Shown here: positions 18,257 through 27,825 of the stretch, one piece after another | How positions within the stretch are numbered: the first letter of the stretch is position 1 | How the letters are laid out: each line of letters starts with the position of its first letter | DNA from: Oleiphilus messinensis | GTDB taxonomy: Bacteria; Pseudomonadota; Gammaproteobacteria; Pseudomonadales; Oleiphilaceae | Direction of reading: 5' to 3' | DNA: 64,000 nt | NCBI RefSeq assembly: GCF_002162375.1 | Contig: NZ_CP021425.1 | Coordinates: 3,985,001 to 4,049,000 of the forward strand | Translations under genes and position numbers: made by a program | Notes under the pieces: model-generated | Databases searched by the model: none | The model's input: the letters and a program-made list of their open reading frames with translations, nothing else | What the model was told of the DNA's origin: nothing

Positions 18257-20353
18257 ATGACAAAGCTGTTTCAATACCGATTTTACGCTCTACTCCTACT
18301 CATATTCACTGTTTTCAGCGCTCAGGCAAAAATGCTGGAAACACGGGATTTTACCCCGCTGAGTCCTGACAAGGAGCAAATGAAAACCAATGCCCTGATC
18401 ACTTACCAGTTACAGCGTTACCATTATCGTAATCTGCCACTTGAAGACACAGTGGCTGAACAAGTGTTCGATAATTACCTGGATGCATTGGACAATCAGA
18501 AGCTGTACTTCATTGCCAGTGATATCAAAGAATTCGAACCCTACCGACGGGAACTTAATAAAGCACTTTCAACCGGTCAACTTGACCCTGCTTTTCGAAT
18601 CTACAACCGCTATCAACGCCGTGTGATTGAACGCCTTGAGTACAGCTTAAGTCTGCTGGACAAGGGCATCGATCAATTCGACTTCGGCAAAGATGAAGAG
18701 CTCCTGATTGATCGTGAGCCGGAACATTGGACAAAAAGTCAGGAAGAACTGGATGACCTTTGGCGTCGACGAGTCAAAGGCGCTGTGCTCAGCCTTAAAC
18801 TGTCCGGAAAAGAACCCAAGGAAATCGCAAAAACCCTGAAAAAACGCTATGAAAGCCAGTTAAATCGGGTACTGCAAGCCAATAGTGAAGACGCATTTCA
18901 AACCTATATGAACGCCTTCACCGGTGTTTATGACCCCCACACTCAATACTTCTCACCGCGCACCAGCGAAAACTTCAACATCAACATGAGTCTTTCTCTG
19001 GAAGGTATTGGAGCAGTACTGCAAACAGACAACGAATTCACCAAAGTCGTTCGTTTGGTTCCTGCAGGTCCTGCTGACAAACAGGGCGAACTGCGACCGG
19101 CAGACCGAATTGTGGGCGTTGGTCAGGGCAAAGAGGGTGAAATAGTTGATGTTATTGGCTGGCGACTGGATGAGGTTGTGGATTTGATCCGTGGCCCGAA
19201 ACAAACCATCGTAAAACTTGAAGTCGTTTCCGCGGATAGCCAGGATGAAAACCAGACGCACGTCATCAGCATACGCCGCGACAAAGTTAATCTTGAAGAA
19301 CAGGCTGCACAGAGTGACGTGATCGAGATCGAGCGTCAAGGCCGTAAGTTTAAAGTCGGCGTTATTGATATCCCTACTTTCTATGCCGATTTTCAAGCCA
19401 TTCAACGAGGTGACCCCAATGCCCGCAGAACCACTCAGGATGTGCAGCTTCTGCTTCATGACATGATGAAAAAGGGTATTGATGGTCTCGTGATTGATCT
19501 GCGCAACAATGGCGGTGGATCTCTGGGTGAAGCAAATGCCCTGACCGGTCTGTTCATCAAGGAAGGACCTACAGTCCAGATTCGATATGCCCGGGGTGGT
19601 GTCGAGGTGATGCGGGATCAGGATCCCCGGCTTCTGTATGATGGCCCAATGCTGGTACTTGTAAATCGCATGAGCGCCTCTGCATCTGAAATTTTCGCTG
19701 GTGCGATGCAGGATTATGGCAGAGCTATTGTTATGGGTGGCCAGACATTTGGTAAAGGAACCGTGCAACAAATTCGGTCACTGGAACACGGACAGCTTAA
19801 ATTGACACAAGCAAAATTCTATCGGGTTTCCGGCGCGAGCACCCAACACAAGGGTGTTATCCCGGATATCACTATGCCTTCGATCATTGATAAAAACGAG
19901 ATTGGTGAAGACTCGTTACCCGAAGCTCTACCTTGGGATCAGATCAAGTCGGCGGAGTACACAAAAAACAATACCTTTTCGGCCTTCATCGATTCCCTCC
20001 AGAAACGCCACCTGGATCGAATGTCGGACAATCCGCTTTACCAGACCCTGCTTGAAGAAATCGAATTCGCTGCGCGCCAGCGAAACCAAAAAACGTTATC
20101 GTTAAACGAAAAACAGCGCATCGATGAAAAAGAGAAACGGGAAGCGGAGCAATTGGCAATTCTCAACAAAAAGCGAGAAGCTGAAGGCGAGAAAGTACTG
20201 AAAAATCTCGACCAACTGGAAGAAGAACAAGAAGAGAACAGCACTAAAAAAGTAACCTACAAGCCAGACTTTGTTGCCCGTGAAGGCGGTGAAGTGCTCC
20301 TGGATCTGCTGGACTTGAGTGAACAGATGGCCGCACAGGCAAATCAACACTAA
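18257..20353 (+). CDS. prc: Tail-specific periplasmic protease Prc
   Basis: Prc (Tsp) is an S41 serine protease that degrades or trims periplasmic proteins by their C-terminal tails, including peptidoglycan hydrolases. The 698-residue product begins with a cleavable signal peptide (hydrophobic 10-22, cut near SAQA-K). A helical N-terminal region follows, then a PDZ domain at about 245-330, and the S41 core with LVIDLRNNGGGSLGEA. The catalytic pair is Ser475 in MSASASEIFAGAMQDYG and Lys500 in TFGKGTVQ. The Prc-specific C-terminal helical domain is rich in Glu/Lys. The length matches E. coli Prc (about 680). It is followed by a long hairpin without a T tract. Confidence 0.96.
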   Translation: MTKLFQYRFYALLLLIFTVFSAQAKMLETRDFTPLSPDKEQMKTNALITYQLQRYHYRNLPLEDTVAEQVFDNYLDALDNQKLYFIASDIKEFEPYRRELNKALSTGQLDPAFRIYNRYQRRVIERLEYSLSLLDKGIDQFDFGKDEELLIDREPEHWTKSQEELDDLWRRRVKGAVLSLKLSGKEPKEIAKTLKKRYESQLNRVLQANSEDAFQTYMNAFTGVYDPHTQYFSPRTSENFNINMSLSLEGIGAVLQTDNEFTKVVRLVPAGPADKQGELRPADRIVGVGQGKEGEIVDVIGWRLDEVVDLIRGPKQTIVKLEVVSADSQDENQTHVISIRRDKVNLEEQAAQSDVIEIERQGRKFKVGVIDIPTFYADFQAIQRGDPNARRTTQDVQLLLHDMMKKGIDGLVIDLRNNGGGSLGEANALTGLFIKEGPTVQIRYARGGVEVMRDQDPRLLYDGPMLVLVNRMSASASEIFAGAMQDYGRAIVMGGQTFGKGTVQQIRSLEHGQLKLTQAKFYRVSGASTQHKGVIPDITMPSIIDKNEIGEDSLPEALPWDQIKSAEYTKNNTFSAFIDSLQKRHLDRMSDNPLYQTLLEEIEFAARQRNQKTLSLNEKQRIDEKEKREAEQLAILNKKREAEGEKVLKNLDQLEEEQEENSTKKVTYKPDFVAREGGEVLLDLLDLSEQMAAQANQH

Positions 20354-20376
20354 TATTCAATCAGCACCGCGAAACG

Positions 20377-20424
20377 GTTGGCCGGCCTCGACTCCCCTAC
20401 ACAGCGGAGTCGGGCCTTGCCAAC
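20377..20424. other. Long hairpin downstream of prc
   Basis: The arms are GTTGGCCGGCCTCGACTCC and GGAGTCGGGCCTTGCCAAC, about 17 base pairs with a small internal mismatch and one bulge, around a ten-base loop. No T tract follows. It could be a transcript-stabilising element, a REP-like unit, or a factor-assisted terminator. Confidence 0.6.
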
Positions 20425-20552
20425 GCTGTAGACTTCAGATACACACCAATATTGAATCATCTAAACGCCCTGCCGAACCACATAGCATTTGACATTTCAG
20501 TTCTTTTACACAAATCTGAAATCAGCATTTTATAAAATTCTGGTAGCCGTAT

Positions 20553-21416
20553 ATGGATCCATCCGATAACGATAAAAAAGCAAGTTCCGAGACACAGTCA
20601 GAGCAATCTCTCTCCCGTAGCCGAAGAGATGAAAGTGAATCAAAGGACAAGAGCTCTAACTATGAACCTCCAAACACGCCATCGGACAGTCGTTCCAAGC
20701 CTCAAGGACAGACTTCTCAAGGACTTCCAAAAACTCAGGATGAACATCGAGAAGGCAAACGAGACGAAGACGAGAGCGGTATTATGAACAAGCTATCCGG
20801 AATCACGTCTTCGGCATTTCGTTTCGCCAAAAAAACGACCGGAACCTCCTGGAAAGTTGGCAAAGCCATAATCAAATCCCAGGATCAATTAAAGCTGATG
20901 GTTTCAGCGGGAGAATCACTTCGGGATATTCGAGAAGTTGCAGGCTTGACCCTGAGTGAACTCAGTGATGCACTTAACCTTAAAGACAAAACGCTACTCG
21001 AAGCCGTTGAAAATGGGACGGCAACCCTTTCTTTCGAGCTTATCTTACGATTAGCGGCACTGCTTGCCCGCAATGACCCAATCCCCTTCATCCTTCGCTT
21101 TACGCGAACCTATAATCCCGAAATATGGAAAGTCCTGCACGATTGGGGGTTGGGTAGATTACCGCTTCAATTCGAACGTGAACGAAAATTTATTAATATT
21201 TACCGCTCCCATGACGAAGCTCGAAAGCTTTCTGATCAAGGGTATGAACGCGTCCTCGAATTTACCCGGCAGGCATTCGAGCTCTCCTTGCATTTCATTG
21301 CAGAGCAAGAACGAGTCTCCGCAGATAACGACCTGACAGAAGATGAAAAGGTTGCGAAGGAAATTCGGCGTCAGGCTGAAAAAGCGAGAAAGCAGAATAA
21401 AGCCGACCGGGACTAG
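20553..21416 (+). CDS. Helix-turn-helix domain protein with charged N-terminus
   Basis: A 287-residue protein. Residues 1-75 are Ser/Glu/Lys-rich and look disordered. Residues about 110-175 form a Cro/C1-type HTH region (SLRDIREVAGLTLSELSDAL, then a recognition-helix-like segment and a second helical pair). The C-terminal half is helical and charged, ending in a basic tail. No signal peptide or clear membrane span is visible. It is probably a DNA-binding regulator or scaffold; the target is unknown. Its stop codon overlaps that of the convergent DUF1223 gene. Confidence 0.75.
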   Translation: MDPSDNDKKASSETQSEQSLSRSRRDESESKDKSSNYEPPNTPSDSRSKPQGQTSQGLPKTQDEHREGKRDEDESGIMNKLSGITSSAFRFAKKTTGTSWKVGKAIIKSQDQLKLMVSAGESLRDIREVAGLTLSELSDALNLKDKTLLEAVENGTATLSFELILRLAALLARNDPIPFILRFTRTYNPEIWKVLHDWGLGRLPLQFERERKFINIYRSHDEARKLSDQGYERVLEFTRQAFELSLHFIAEQERVSADNDLTEDEKVAKEIRRQAEKARKQNKADRD

Positions 21417-22198
21417 GGCCTGACTTCACCAATCGGAGCCGCCACAGCCTGGATGATACGGGGAGACGAGAGGGAAGTCAGCCAAAGTGCCAATACCGTC
21501 TCCTGCTGTCCCTGATCAGGAATGTCTGGAAGGGCCAAGCGCCAATTCCCCTGTCCCGGATACTGTTGGTGGTGTAATACAACAAAATCGTGGTGTAGTG
21601 TTTCACCTCGGTTTTCACCCGCTTTCACGTTTGTTTTCAAGCCATTGCCCAGATAAGCCAGATTCAATATCAAACGCTCTTGTTCTGGAAATTTCACGTC
21701 TAGTGAACCCTGTTGGATACGGGCTGCAAGCACACCCGGCTGAGATTGGTTGGCTGGCCATTCCCGCTGTCCCGCAAACCAGCCACGAAACTCGTGACTA
21801 TTGATCACAAAACCCGGTGTATAGACTTGTTTGACTATCCCGCTACGGGCATAACGCCGCTGCAAAGCACTGTATGCCTTGCTGGCAAATCGATCCTTCC
21901 ACCCCAGGCGATCCCAATAATCAACATGGTAAGCTAGGGGTATAAATTGCTGGTACAAACCAGACTGTTGTTTGAGGCCTGAGAGCCAGGTATCTGCAGG
22001 GGGACAACTACTGCACCCTTCGGAAGTAAAGAGTTCAATGACATCTGTCGCTCTTGATCCGCTTTTTACCGACCAGTTTGCATCCGCTAATAACAGGCCT
22101 TCCTCTGATGCGCTGGCAACAGACATCGAGACACTGAGAATGCCACTTAAAATACCCGCAGTTATAAAACTTTTTTTCGACACGGCCTTGCTCTCCAT
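21413..22198 (-). CDS. DUF1223 thioredoxin-like secreted protein
   Basis: A 261-residue DUF1223 protein. After a signal peptide (hydrophobic ITAGILSGILSVSMSVASA) comes VIELFTSEGCSSCPPAD, a thioredoxin-fold start with a Cys-x-x-Cys motif (Cys62, Cys65), then LAYHVDYWDRLGWKDRFAS, typical of the family. The role is unknown; an extracytoplasmic redox function is plausible. The ATG at 22198 was chosen because it places the signal peptide at the N-terminus; an upstream in-frame TTG at 22255 would add 19 residues and overlap the rlmA stop. It is probably cotranscribed with rlmA. Confidence 0.82.
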   Translation of the reverse strand: MESKAVSKKSFITAGILSGILSVSMSVASASEEGLLLADANWSVKSGSRATDVIELFTSEGCSSCPPADTWLSGLKQQSGLYQQFIPLAYHVDYWDRLGWKDRFASKAYSALQRRYARSGIVKQVYTPGFVINSHEFRGWFAGQREWPANQSQPGVLAARIQQGSLDVKFPEQERLILNLAYLGNGLKTNVKAGENRGETLHHDFVVLHHQQYPGQGNWRLALPDIPDQGQQETVLALWLTSLSSPRIIQAVAAPIGEVRP

Positions 22199-22251
22199 AC
22201 AAATATGAAATGGAACCCTATGGAGAGTAGAGAGACACTGGTGGAAAAAGT

Positions 22252-23151
22252 TCAAATTACCCGATAGTGGCGTATCGTGACATCCAGCGTCAAAGTTATC
22301 GACTCCAGTTGTTGCGCGGCTTGTTTACCTTCATAAGGTGCTTTGTATAAATGCGGAGTCATGGTCAGTAAATCTTGAATCTGCGCTTTATCGATTGCGG
22401 GCAATAATTCGGTTAAATGCGAGGTCGAAATCAATTCGAAACCTGATTCCGCTGCAAGATCGCTCGACGTGACCTGACTTTTTTTCACCGTTGGGTAAAT
22501 CACCTTTCGAAGCTCGATTAAATGTTCCGGGCCGGGGTCAACCAGTATTAGTGATGCTCCCGGGCGCATGACCGCTTTGAACGCCGAATAACACGGGAAG
22601 CCGAACAGACATAACAGCACATCCAGACGCTCTGGAGTGATAGGGGGCTGCTTGTTGGATGCCACCAGCCAAATAGCGTGTTTATCCAGTTTGGAGGCGG
22701 CAACAATGGCTTCCTTGGAGATATCCCAGCCGACAGGCACCACTGCGCTCCCTTCGGCACGTAGCGCCTGGCTTAGAAAATTCAGATAATATCCGTCGCC
22801 ACATCCTGCATCGGCAATCACCAAACCTTTGTCACTCGCCTGCGAAGCCTCTGAGTGACCAGACTTCACCATGTTAAAGACTTGCGTAGCGACCGGTTCA
22901 TACAAGCCTGCCTGCAAAAATCGCCGGCGAGCCGCAATCATCGCTTTACTGTCACCCGGGCTTCGAGACTTCTTTTGTTGTACCGGAAGCAGGTTAAAGT
23001 ACCCCTGCTTGGCCTGGTCAAAAGAATGCCCGTTCAAACACACCAACTGTCGCTGCTTGAGTGACAATTCACAAAGACAAATCGGGCAAGATAGCAACGA
23101 ATGAAACACCTCAGCGTTAACAGACTGTGGCTCGTGTATCGGATCAGACAT
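22252..23151 (-). CDS. rlmA: 23S rRNA (guanine-N1)-methyltransferase RlmA
   Basis: RlmA methylates N1 of a guanine in helix 35 of 23S rRNA (G745 in E. coli) using S-adenosylmethionine. The 299-residue product has an N-terminal zinc site (Cys22, Cys25, Cys38, His42: SCPIC...CLNGH), the family segment QGYFNLLPVQQKKSRSPGD, and the SAM-binding motif VIADAGCGDGYYLNFL. A C-terminal domain covers residues 215-299. It could be confused with the related RlmA-II of Gram-positives (G748), but the gammaproteobacterial context favours the G745 enzyme. It probably forms a two-gene unit with the DUF1223 gene. Confidence 0.9.
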   Translation of the reverse strand: MSDPIHEPQSVNAEVFHSLLSCPICLCELSLKQRQLVCLNGHSFDQAKQGYFNLLPVQQKKSRSPGDSKAMIAARRRFLQAGLYEPVATQVFNMVKSGHSEASQASDKGLVIADAGCGDGYYLNFLSQALRAEGSAVVPVGWDISKEAIVAASKLDKHAIWLVASNKQPPITPERLDVLLCLFGFPCYSAFKAVMRPGASLILVDPGPEHLIELRKVIYPTVKKSQVTSSDLAAESGFELISTSHLTELLPAIDKAQIQDLLTMTPHLYKAPYEGKQAAQQLESITLTLDVTIRHYRVI

Positions 23152-23336
23152 AGAAAAGGCGATTCCCCTGAGAATAAAACGCCTATTCTGACGCGCTGCC
23201 CAGTGAAATCAAGCATAATACGTTTCAGGCTGACTGGGGTCAGTCACCCCGGACTGGAAAATCAATGGCGCGATGTGATCGACACACACGCGCCAGTGCG
23301 AAATCCATTCGCGGATTCAATTCAATGCTTTAAGTT

Positions 23337-24929
23337 TTACTGGACTGTTTTACGCTGTATCGACTCAAAACTGCGGATATAAGGGCTGTTCGTCTGCAAA
23401 CGCAGAGGTAATGTTTCCAGTGCCGCTTCCGCCTGCTCACGTGTAGCATAATGCCCATAGAACAAGTTATACCAGCTTCTCAAGCCAAGTTTACCTTCGT
23501 TGAAAGCGATAGGTTGATCACTCAAAACATGGCTGTTGCGGTTAATGTAACTCACCAAATGCTGCTTCTGGTAAACTCCGACCAGCTGAATGCTGTAATG
23601 CTCAGGATTTTGTGCAAACAACCAGTCATGACCATTTAAAGGTAACGTCGGTTCGGTTAATCCAGCGCCCTGATTAGATGGCCCCTCAATGCGAAACTTG
23701 AGGTTATCGATGTCACTGTTAACTGCCGCCAGCGTCGTCTGCAGTTTCTCCACCGACGCTAACATTTCGGCATCCATCGCGCTTAAAGATGCAATGCTCT
23801 GGGCGTTGTTCGTAACCTCAGTCTGAATCTCGGATGACTGTTGTTGCTGACTGAACAGAGTCGCTTCCAATTCGGCAAACTTATCTTGAACCAACGTCAA
23901 ACCAGAATCCAGTGCGTTAATCAAACCCAGCTGTTGTTCCGAATCCGTTGAAAGTGCTGAAATCTGCCCCTGCACTTCCTCTGGCACCGTCGTGGGGTAA
24001 AACTGAAAGTATGTTGTGGAAGCGGCAGTCAATAATGCCAATGCCGCCACACTGCCAACTAACCAGCCGATACGCTTATTGGTAACAACTTTGGTTTCAG
24101 CTACGCCCGTCTCCAAGTGTTGTAATTTTTCTCGCAACCCCTGTGTGACATCCTCAAGAGATGTGTGATCCTGAGTGAGCACTTTCAAAGCATCCTGATG
24201 TTCAGAATGCAAAGCGCTCATGTTCGCTAACTGCGCCTTGTTGAGCGACAACTGTTCACCGGTTTGCTTCGCAAAGCTCTGAAAGGCCTGATCACGTTGC
24301 CCCGCGACAGCTTCCAGCTCTTCGTGCATTTCGCTAAGCTGTTGATGGCTGCTATCCAGGGAATTCAAACGGGAGTGCTGCTCCTGGATTGCCTCCGAGG
24401 CCTTAACCATTTGTGCTGCAAATTCCCGGAAGGAATCGTTAAAACGCTGATCCAGTGCTTTGGTTAATTCAAGCTGTTGGCTGGATGACAGCTCCAGGCG
24501 ATTTGCGACCCGCTCAATCTCTGCTGCGGTATTAAAACTCCGGCTTTGCAGCTCATCCAGAGAGCGTGTGAGCGCTTCCTGAGATTTCGCAAACAAATCA
24601 CCGATACCACCAAGTTGTGATTCTAAATCATCAATCTTGGCATTGATATCTCGCGCCAGACGCTCTGCCCCCTCATGCTCCGATAAATGTATCAGTTTAC
24701 CGGGCTGTGGAACACTCTCGGCATTGACTTGACTGGTTATCGTGGGTACTTCTGCATCAGATGACGATTCGGTTAATACTTCGAATGATTCGCTGACAGT
24801 ATGCTCTGTTGCCTCCGCCGGAAGCGATGAATTGCGCTGATTTGATGTGTCTTGCTGAGTAGATGCCCCGTTTTGGGCACTTTCATTAAAATTATCCGCT
24901 AACGTACTTCCTGAATTATTGCCAGACAT
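23337..24929 (-). CDS. Coiled-coil transmembrane protein with periplasmic SPOR domain
   Basis: A 530-residue protein of unknown role. Residues 1-75 are polar and disordered; 85-280 form a long cytoplasmic coiled coil rich in Gln, Glu, Leu and Ser. One membrane span lies at about 288-308 (WLVGSVAALALLTAAS). A second, periplasmic coiled coil covers about 315-415, and a C-terminal SPOR domain about 446-520 (HYSIQLVGVYQKQHLVSYI ... YYGHY-type YNLFYGHYATREQAEAAL). SPOR domains bind glycan strands stripped of stem peptides, usually at the septum or new poles. GGAGG lies six bases before the ATG. It sits downstream of parC, parP and the DHH gene, all on the same strand, which raises a possible polar role. 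Confidence 0.82.
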   Translation of the reverse strand: MSGNNSGSTLADNFNESAQNGASTQQDTSNQRNSSLPAEATEHTVSESFEVLTESSSDAEVPTITSQVNAESVPQPGKLIHLSEHEGAERLARDINAKIDDLESQLGGIGDLFAKSQEALTRSLDELQSRSFNTAAEIERVANRLELSSSQQLELTKALDQRFNDSFREFAAQMVKASEAIQEQHSRLNSLDSSHQQLSEMHEELEAVAGQRDQAFQSFAKQTGEQLSLNKAQLANMSALHSEHQDALKVLTQDHTSLEDVTQGLREKLQHLETGVAETKVVTNKRIGWLVGSVAALALLTAASTTYFQFYPTTVPEEVQGQISALSTDSEQQLGLINALDSGLTLVQDKFAELEATLFSQQQQSSEIQTEVTNNAQSIASLSAMDAEMLASVEKLQTTLAAVNSDIDNLKFRIEGPSNQGAGLTEPTLPLNGHDWLFAQNPEHYSIQLVGVYQKQHLVSYINRNSHVLSDQPIAFNEGKLGLRSWYNLFYGHYATREQAEAALETLPLRLQTNSPYIRSFESIQRKTVQ

Positions 24930-25194
24930 GATAGACCTCCACCCTTGGAAAGTTGGCTAAAGTGTACGGATACTGCTGGATTTGAAGCTACTGCTGGAAA
25001 GACTTCTACCTTGATTGCTATATCAAAGGAACATAACACTGTTATTACAAGGCAAAAAAAGAGCCAATTTTTTGACTAAACAGGCCGTTTTTATCGCGAT
25101 CGGATTTATATAGCCAATTGTGATTAAAGGCAGGTCTTTAGATGGAATTTATAGCTACCAAGAGCCCAAAGCATTGTGTGAAATGCTGAAAAGA

Positions 25195-26076
25195 TTAAAT
25201 CATCAAGAGTTGCTCCGGTAACTGAGTCGCAAATCCTGCGGCTCTGGGATGACCTCCGCCACCTAATCCAACAGCGATCTCCGCGACATTCACGCCATCC
25301 TCTGTGGCTCTTAACGACCAGCCACGTTTCGTGCCCTTGTCGCTGTAACCCGCGGCAAAGGGGTGCCCCTGAGCCAGTTCACTCAAGAGCTCACTGGCGA
25401 TACTGTTTGGGCAATTAACTACCGGAACATCATAACCGGCGATCTTTCCCATAACCGCACGAGTCTTGAAATATTCGATCTGTTTACGCCGATACCGATT
25501 AATAATTACCCCTTCTTTCGCTAATTCTCGCAACTCGATTGGCTTCCGAGCATATTCCGACCATACCTCAAAGTCGTAAGGCCGAGCCATCAATGCCACA
25601 GTGACAGGCCCTGTATCCGTAAAAGACCAATGCCACAAATCCCTGTCCTGTACATGCTGCAGCAGCATCGGTACGGGGGTGTCATGAAAATATTCCCAGG
25701 CGATTACCGCACCGGAACGTGTCAGGTCAAAATTGAGACACAAATTCGAATATTCTCGATCCAGCCCTGAGCAGTCTGTTTGTGCCGTGACATGGTGATC
25801 GAGCACGATCACTTTTCTCGCAACGGAACACAATTCTGCCATTTGTGCTTTTTTATAGGCATAATCAAGCAAGTACACCACCGCGTTCTGCACTTCCCGG
25901 GGAATCGCATCGCCGTGATTTGCAGCAACGAAATGAACCCGATCCAGCATCTGGCAGTCAGCAAAATAAGTCCACGCGGCAAACGCGCTGCCAAAACCAT
26001 CCAGACATTCAGCGCCATGGTAGATCACCACAATCGGGGCACTTCCTGTCAAAATTTCCGTATCTGTAATCTTCAC
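25195..26076 (-). CDS. DHH-family phosphoesterase
   Basis: A 293-residue DHH/DHHA1 phosphoesterase. The metal-binding motifs are visible: VVIYHGAECLDGFGSAFA near the N-terminus, VYLLDYAY, and VIVLDHHVT, which gives the family its name. The DHHA1 part ends with VGLGGGGHPRAAGFA. Family members hydrolyse short oligonucleotides, pAp or cyclic dinucleotide products; the substrate here is not known. The GTG at 26076 was chosen, with AGAGG five bases upstream; it lies just inside the end of the preceding parP gene (stop at 26103). The close spacing suggests cotranscription with parC and parP. Confidence 0.85.
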   Translation of the reverse strand: MKITDTEILTGSAPIVVIYHGAECLDGFGSAFAAWTYFADCQMLDRVHFVAANHGDAIPREVQNAVVYLLDYAYKKAQMAELCSVARKVIVLDHHVTAQTDCSGLDREYSNLCLNFDLTRSGAVIAWEYFHDTPVPMLLQHVQDRDLWHWSFTDTGPVTVALMARPYDFEVWSEYARKPIELRELAKEGVIINRYRRKQIEYFKTRAVMGKIAGYDVPVVNCPNSIASELLSELAQGHPFAAGYSDKGTKRGWSLRATEDGVNVAEIAVGLGGGGHPRAAGFATQLPEQLLMI

Positions 26077-26102
26077 GAGCACCTCTTGAATATAAACCCA
26101 GC

Positions 26103-27644
26103 TCAACTCGACGGCATTTCGTTACGTTCCAACATGGCCTCCAAAGTCGCGACGTCCATCAATGCACACATTCGATCAACAACCGTTCCGGCGAGCCAAG
26201 GTCTTTTACTCCGTTCAGACCGCCACTTAACATCGTCCGGAGACAAGGTAATCGCCTGATCCACACGATTGCAGGCCAAAGACCACTCACTGTTACCTAA
26301 TCGGATGACATAAGTGTACTGATCTCTGTAACGCTCCTGATAGCGCTCAGGCATCACCCACAATGCGGTATCAACAACCCGTAGTGATCGATCCTGGGTT
26401 TGCATCAAGCCCATAAACCATCTGGACCGTCCCACAATACTGGTTAATTCAGGCGCCATGGTATGGATCGAGCCCAGGGAAATCAGCGGTACAGCGAGCA
26501 TTAATCCTGCGACTTCAAACAGCAAGCATTCAAATTCTTTTTCACTCCATTCCGGTCGCCCGGATTTTACGCCATTGCCCGGCGGTGCGGGTGGAGCCAC
26601 AGCCAAAGCATCGGATTCGACAGCAACGACGGGCTTCTCGACCGGCTTGGCCAGTGTTTCGGCTTTAGTCAGCTTTTGCGAAGTTGCATCACATTTTATG
26701 TCTGGTGAAAGCACTTCGCTGTCAACATCACGCTCACCTTGAGTCTGCCGCTCTGCAACCATGCTTTCTGAAACGATGGCTTCAGCAGCGATGGTTTCTG
26801 CAACGACGGCTGGCTCAGCAGAATCCAGCTTTGACTTAGCCTCTGTTTCGACCACGGATTCCTTGGTTTGCTCGACACGTTTGGTGTTATGCGTTTCTTC
26901 CAAGGTGCTGGCCAACCGGGCACGGAGTAACTTCTCGGCCAGGGATACAGGTTCCCGGAATTGAGTACTCCCATCCAATCTGCTGGCTTTATCCCGCGCC
27001 GCTGCTCTCTGAACCGCAAGCGAGGCACGCTCATCCAACGCTTCACGTGGGGAGTTGTCCGGAACGGTATACAGGGAACGGTTTTCATTAACCGGTCTGG
27101 CGATAACCGGATTGCTTGAAATTGATTCTGGATCAACCTTTGTTTCAACTTCTTCAAGTCTATTCGTGGATGACGCTGCGCCATCAAGCTGCTCGCCAGG
27201 GTCAGGTTTAATCGGTTTTGTTTCCAATTCCGCTAACCAGCGTTCCGCCTCTTCCTCTTCTTTCTGCTGAGCAAGCTCATCCGGGGTAAACATAGTTTTT
27301 GTGTGATCCCTGTCCTGACTATCCTGACTTTGAACCAAGTTTTTCTTGACCAAGGTTGTGTTATGGTGAGCCTTTTCCGCGACCAGCTTCCGGCTTGCGT
27401 TACTCTTCGTCCTGGATTGAGTACGCTCTCTCAAGCGCACTTGTCGAACCTGATCTTCCTCTTCCTTTTGTTGCTCAAAACGTTCGGTTAACTCCGTCTT
27501 GACCGGGATCATTTCAAGAAGAAATTCGTTTATCGCATCCTGGGGACGGATACTGGAGTCATTGTAGCCATCCATTTCCGCGTGCGGCTTTGCTGCCGAG
27601 CCTTCATGCTCCGCTCCGGCTTTCGGATTATAGCGCTTAACCAT
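26103..27644 (-). CDS. parP: ParP-like chemoreceptor-array protein with C-terminal CheW domain
   Basis: A 513-residue protein whose last 140 residues form a CheW-like domain (FECLLFEVAGLMLAVPLISL ... VDRMCALMDVATLEAM). The first 365 residues are low-complexity, rich in Glu, Ala, Ser and Lys, and look disordered. Position directly after a ParA gene and motCD identifies it as ParP, which in Vibrio and Pseudomonas links ParC to CheA and stabilises polar signalling arrays. The CheW-like part would be the array-integration domain. The ATG at 27644 has AAGGAG seven bases upstream. A small hairpin (about 27672-27694, TCACAGGC against GCCTGTAA) lies in the leader. An ordinary short cheW gene does not follow it, as it does in Pseudomonas. 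Confidence 0.85.
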   Translation of the reverse strand: MVKRYNPKAGAEHEGSAAKPHAEMDGYNDSSIRPQDAINEFLLEMIPVKTELTERFEQQKEEEDQVRQVRLRERTQSRTKSNASRKLVAEKAHHNTTLVKKNLVQSQDSQDRDHTKTMFTPDELAQQKEEEEAERWLAELETKPIKPDPGEQLDGAASSTNRLEEVETKVDPESISSNPVIARPVNENRSLYTVPDNSPREALDERASLAVQRAAARDKASRLDGSTQFREPVSLAEKLLRARLASTLEETHNTKRVEQTKESVVETEAKSKLDSAEPAVVAETIAAEAIVSESMVAERQTQGERDVDSEVLSPDIKCDATSQKLTKAETLAKPVEKPVVAVESDALAVAPPAPPGNGVKSGRPEWSEKEFECLLFEVAGLMLAVPLISLGSIHTMAPELTSIVGRSRWFMGLMQTQDRSLRVVDTALWVMPERYQERYRDQYTYVIRLGNSEWSLACNRVDQAITLSPDDVKWRSERSKRPWLAGTVVDRMCALMDVATLEAMLERNEMPSS

Positions 27645-27825
27645 CAACAATCTCCTTAAAAGCAGCGGCAATCACAGGCTGTTGGTGCCTGTAATATTCC
27701 GCTACTTTCAAAGACAAACAGTTAGCACAACCGTACATCCAATCTTCTCCGAAACAGCAAACTCTGGAAGTTAATAAGGAAATTCATCGAAACTTAAATA
27801 AACATTTTAGCGTGTTACTCAGCAA

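Noticed and set aside
18953-19771. A 272-codon open frame antisense to prc
   Set aside because: It lies wholly inside prc, which has strong homology and catalytic residues; the antisense product has none.
23232-23255. GGGGT/ACCCC hairpin between the SPOR gene and rlmA as a terminator
   Set aside because: Short stem and no T tract on either strand.
27672-27694. Hairpin in the parP leader as a terminator or riboswitch
   Set aside because: Only eight pairs, no T tract, and no known riboswitch core; mentioned under parP only.
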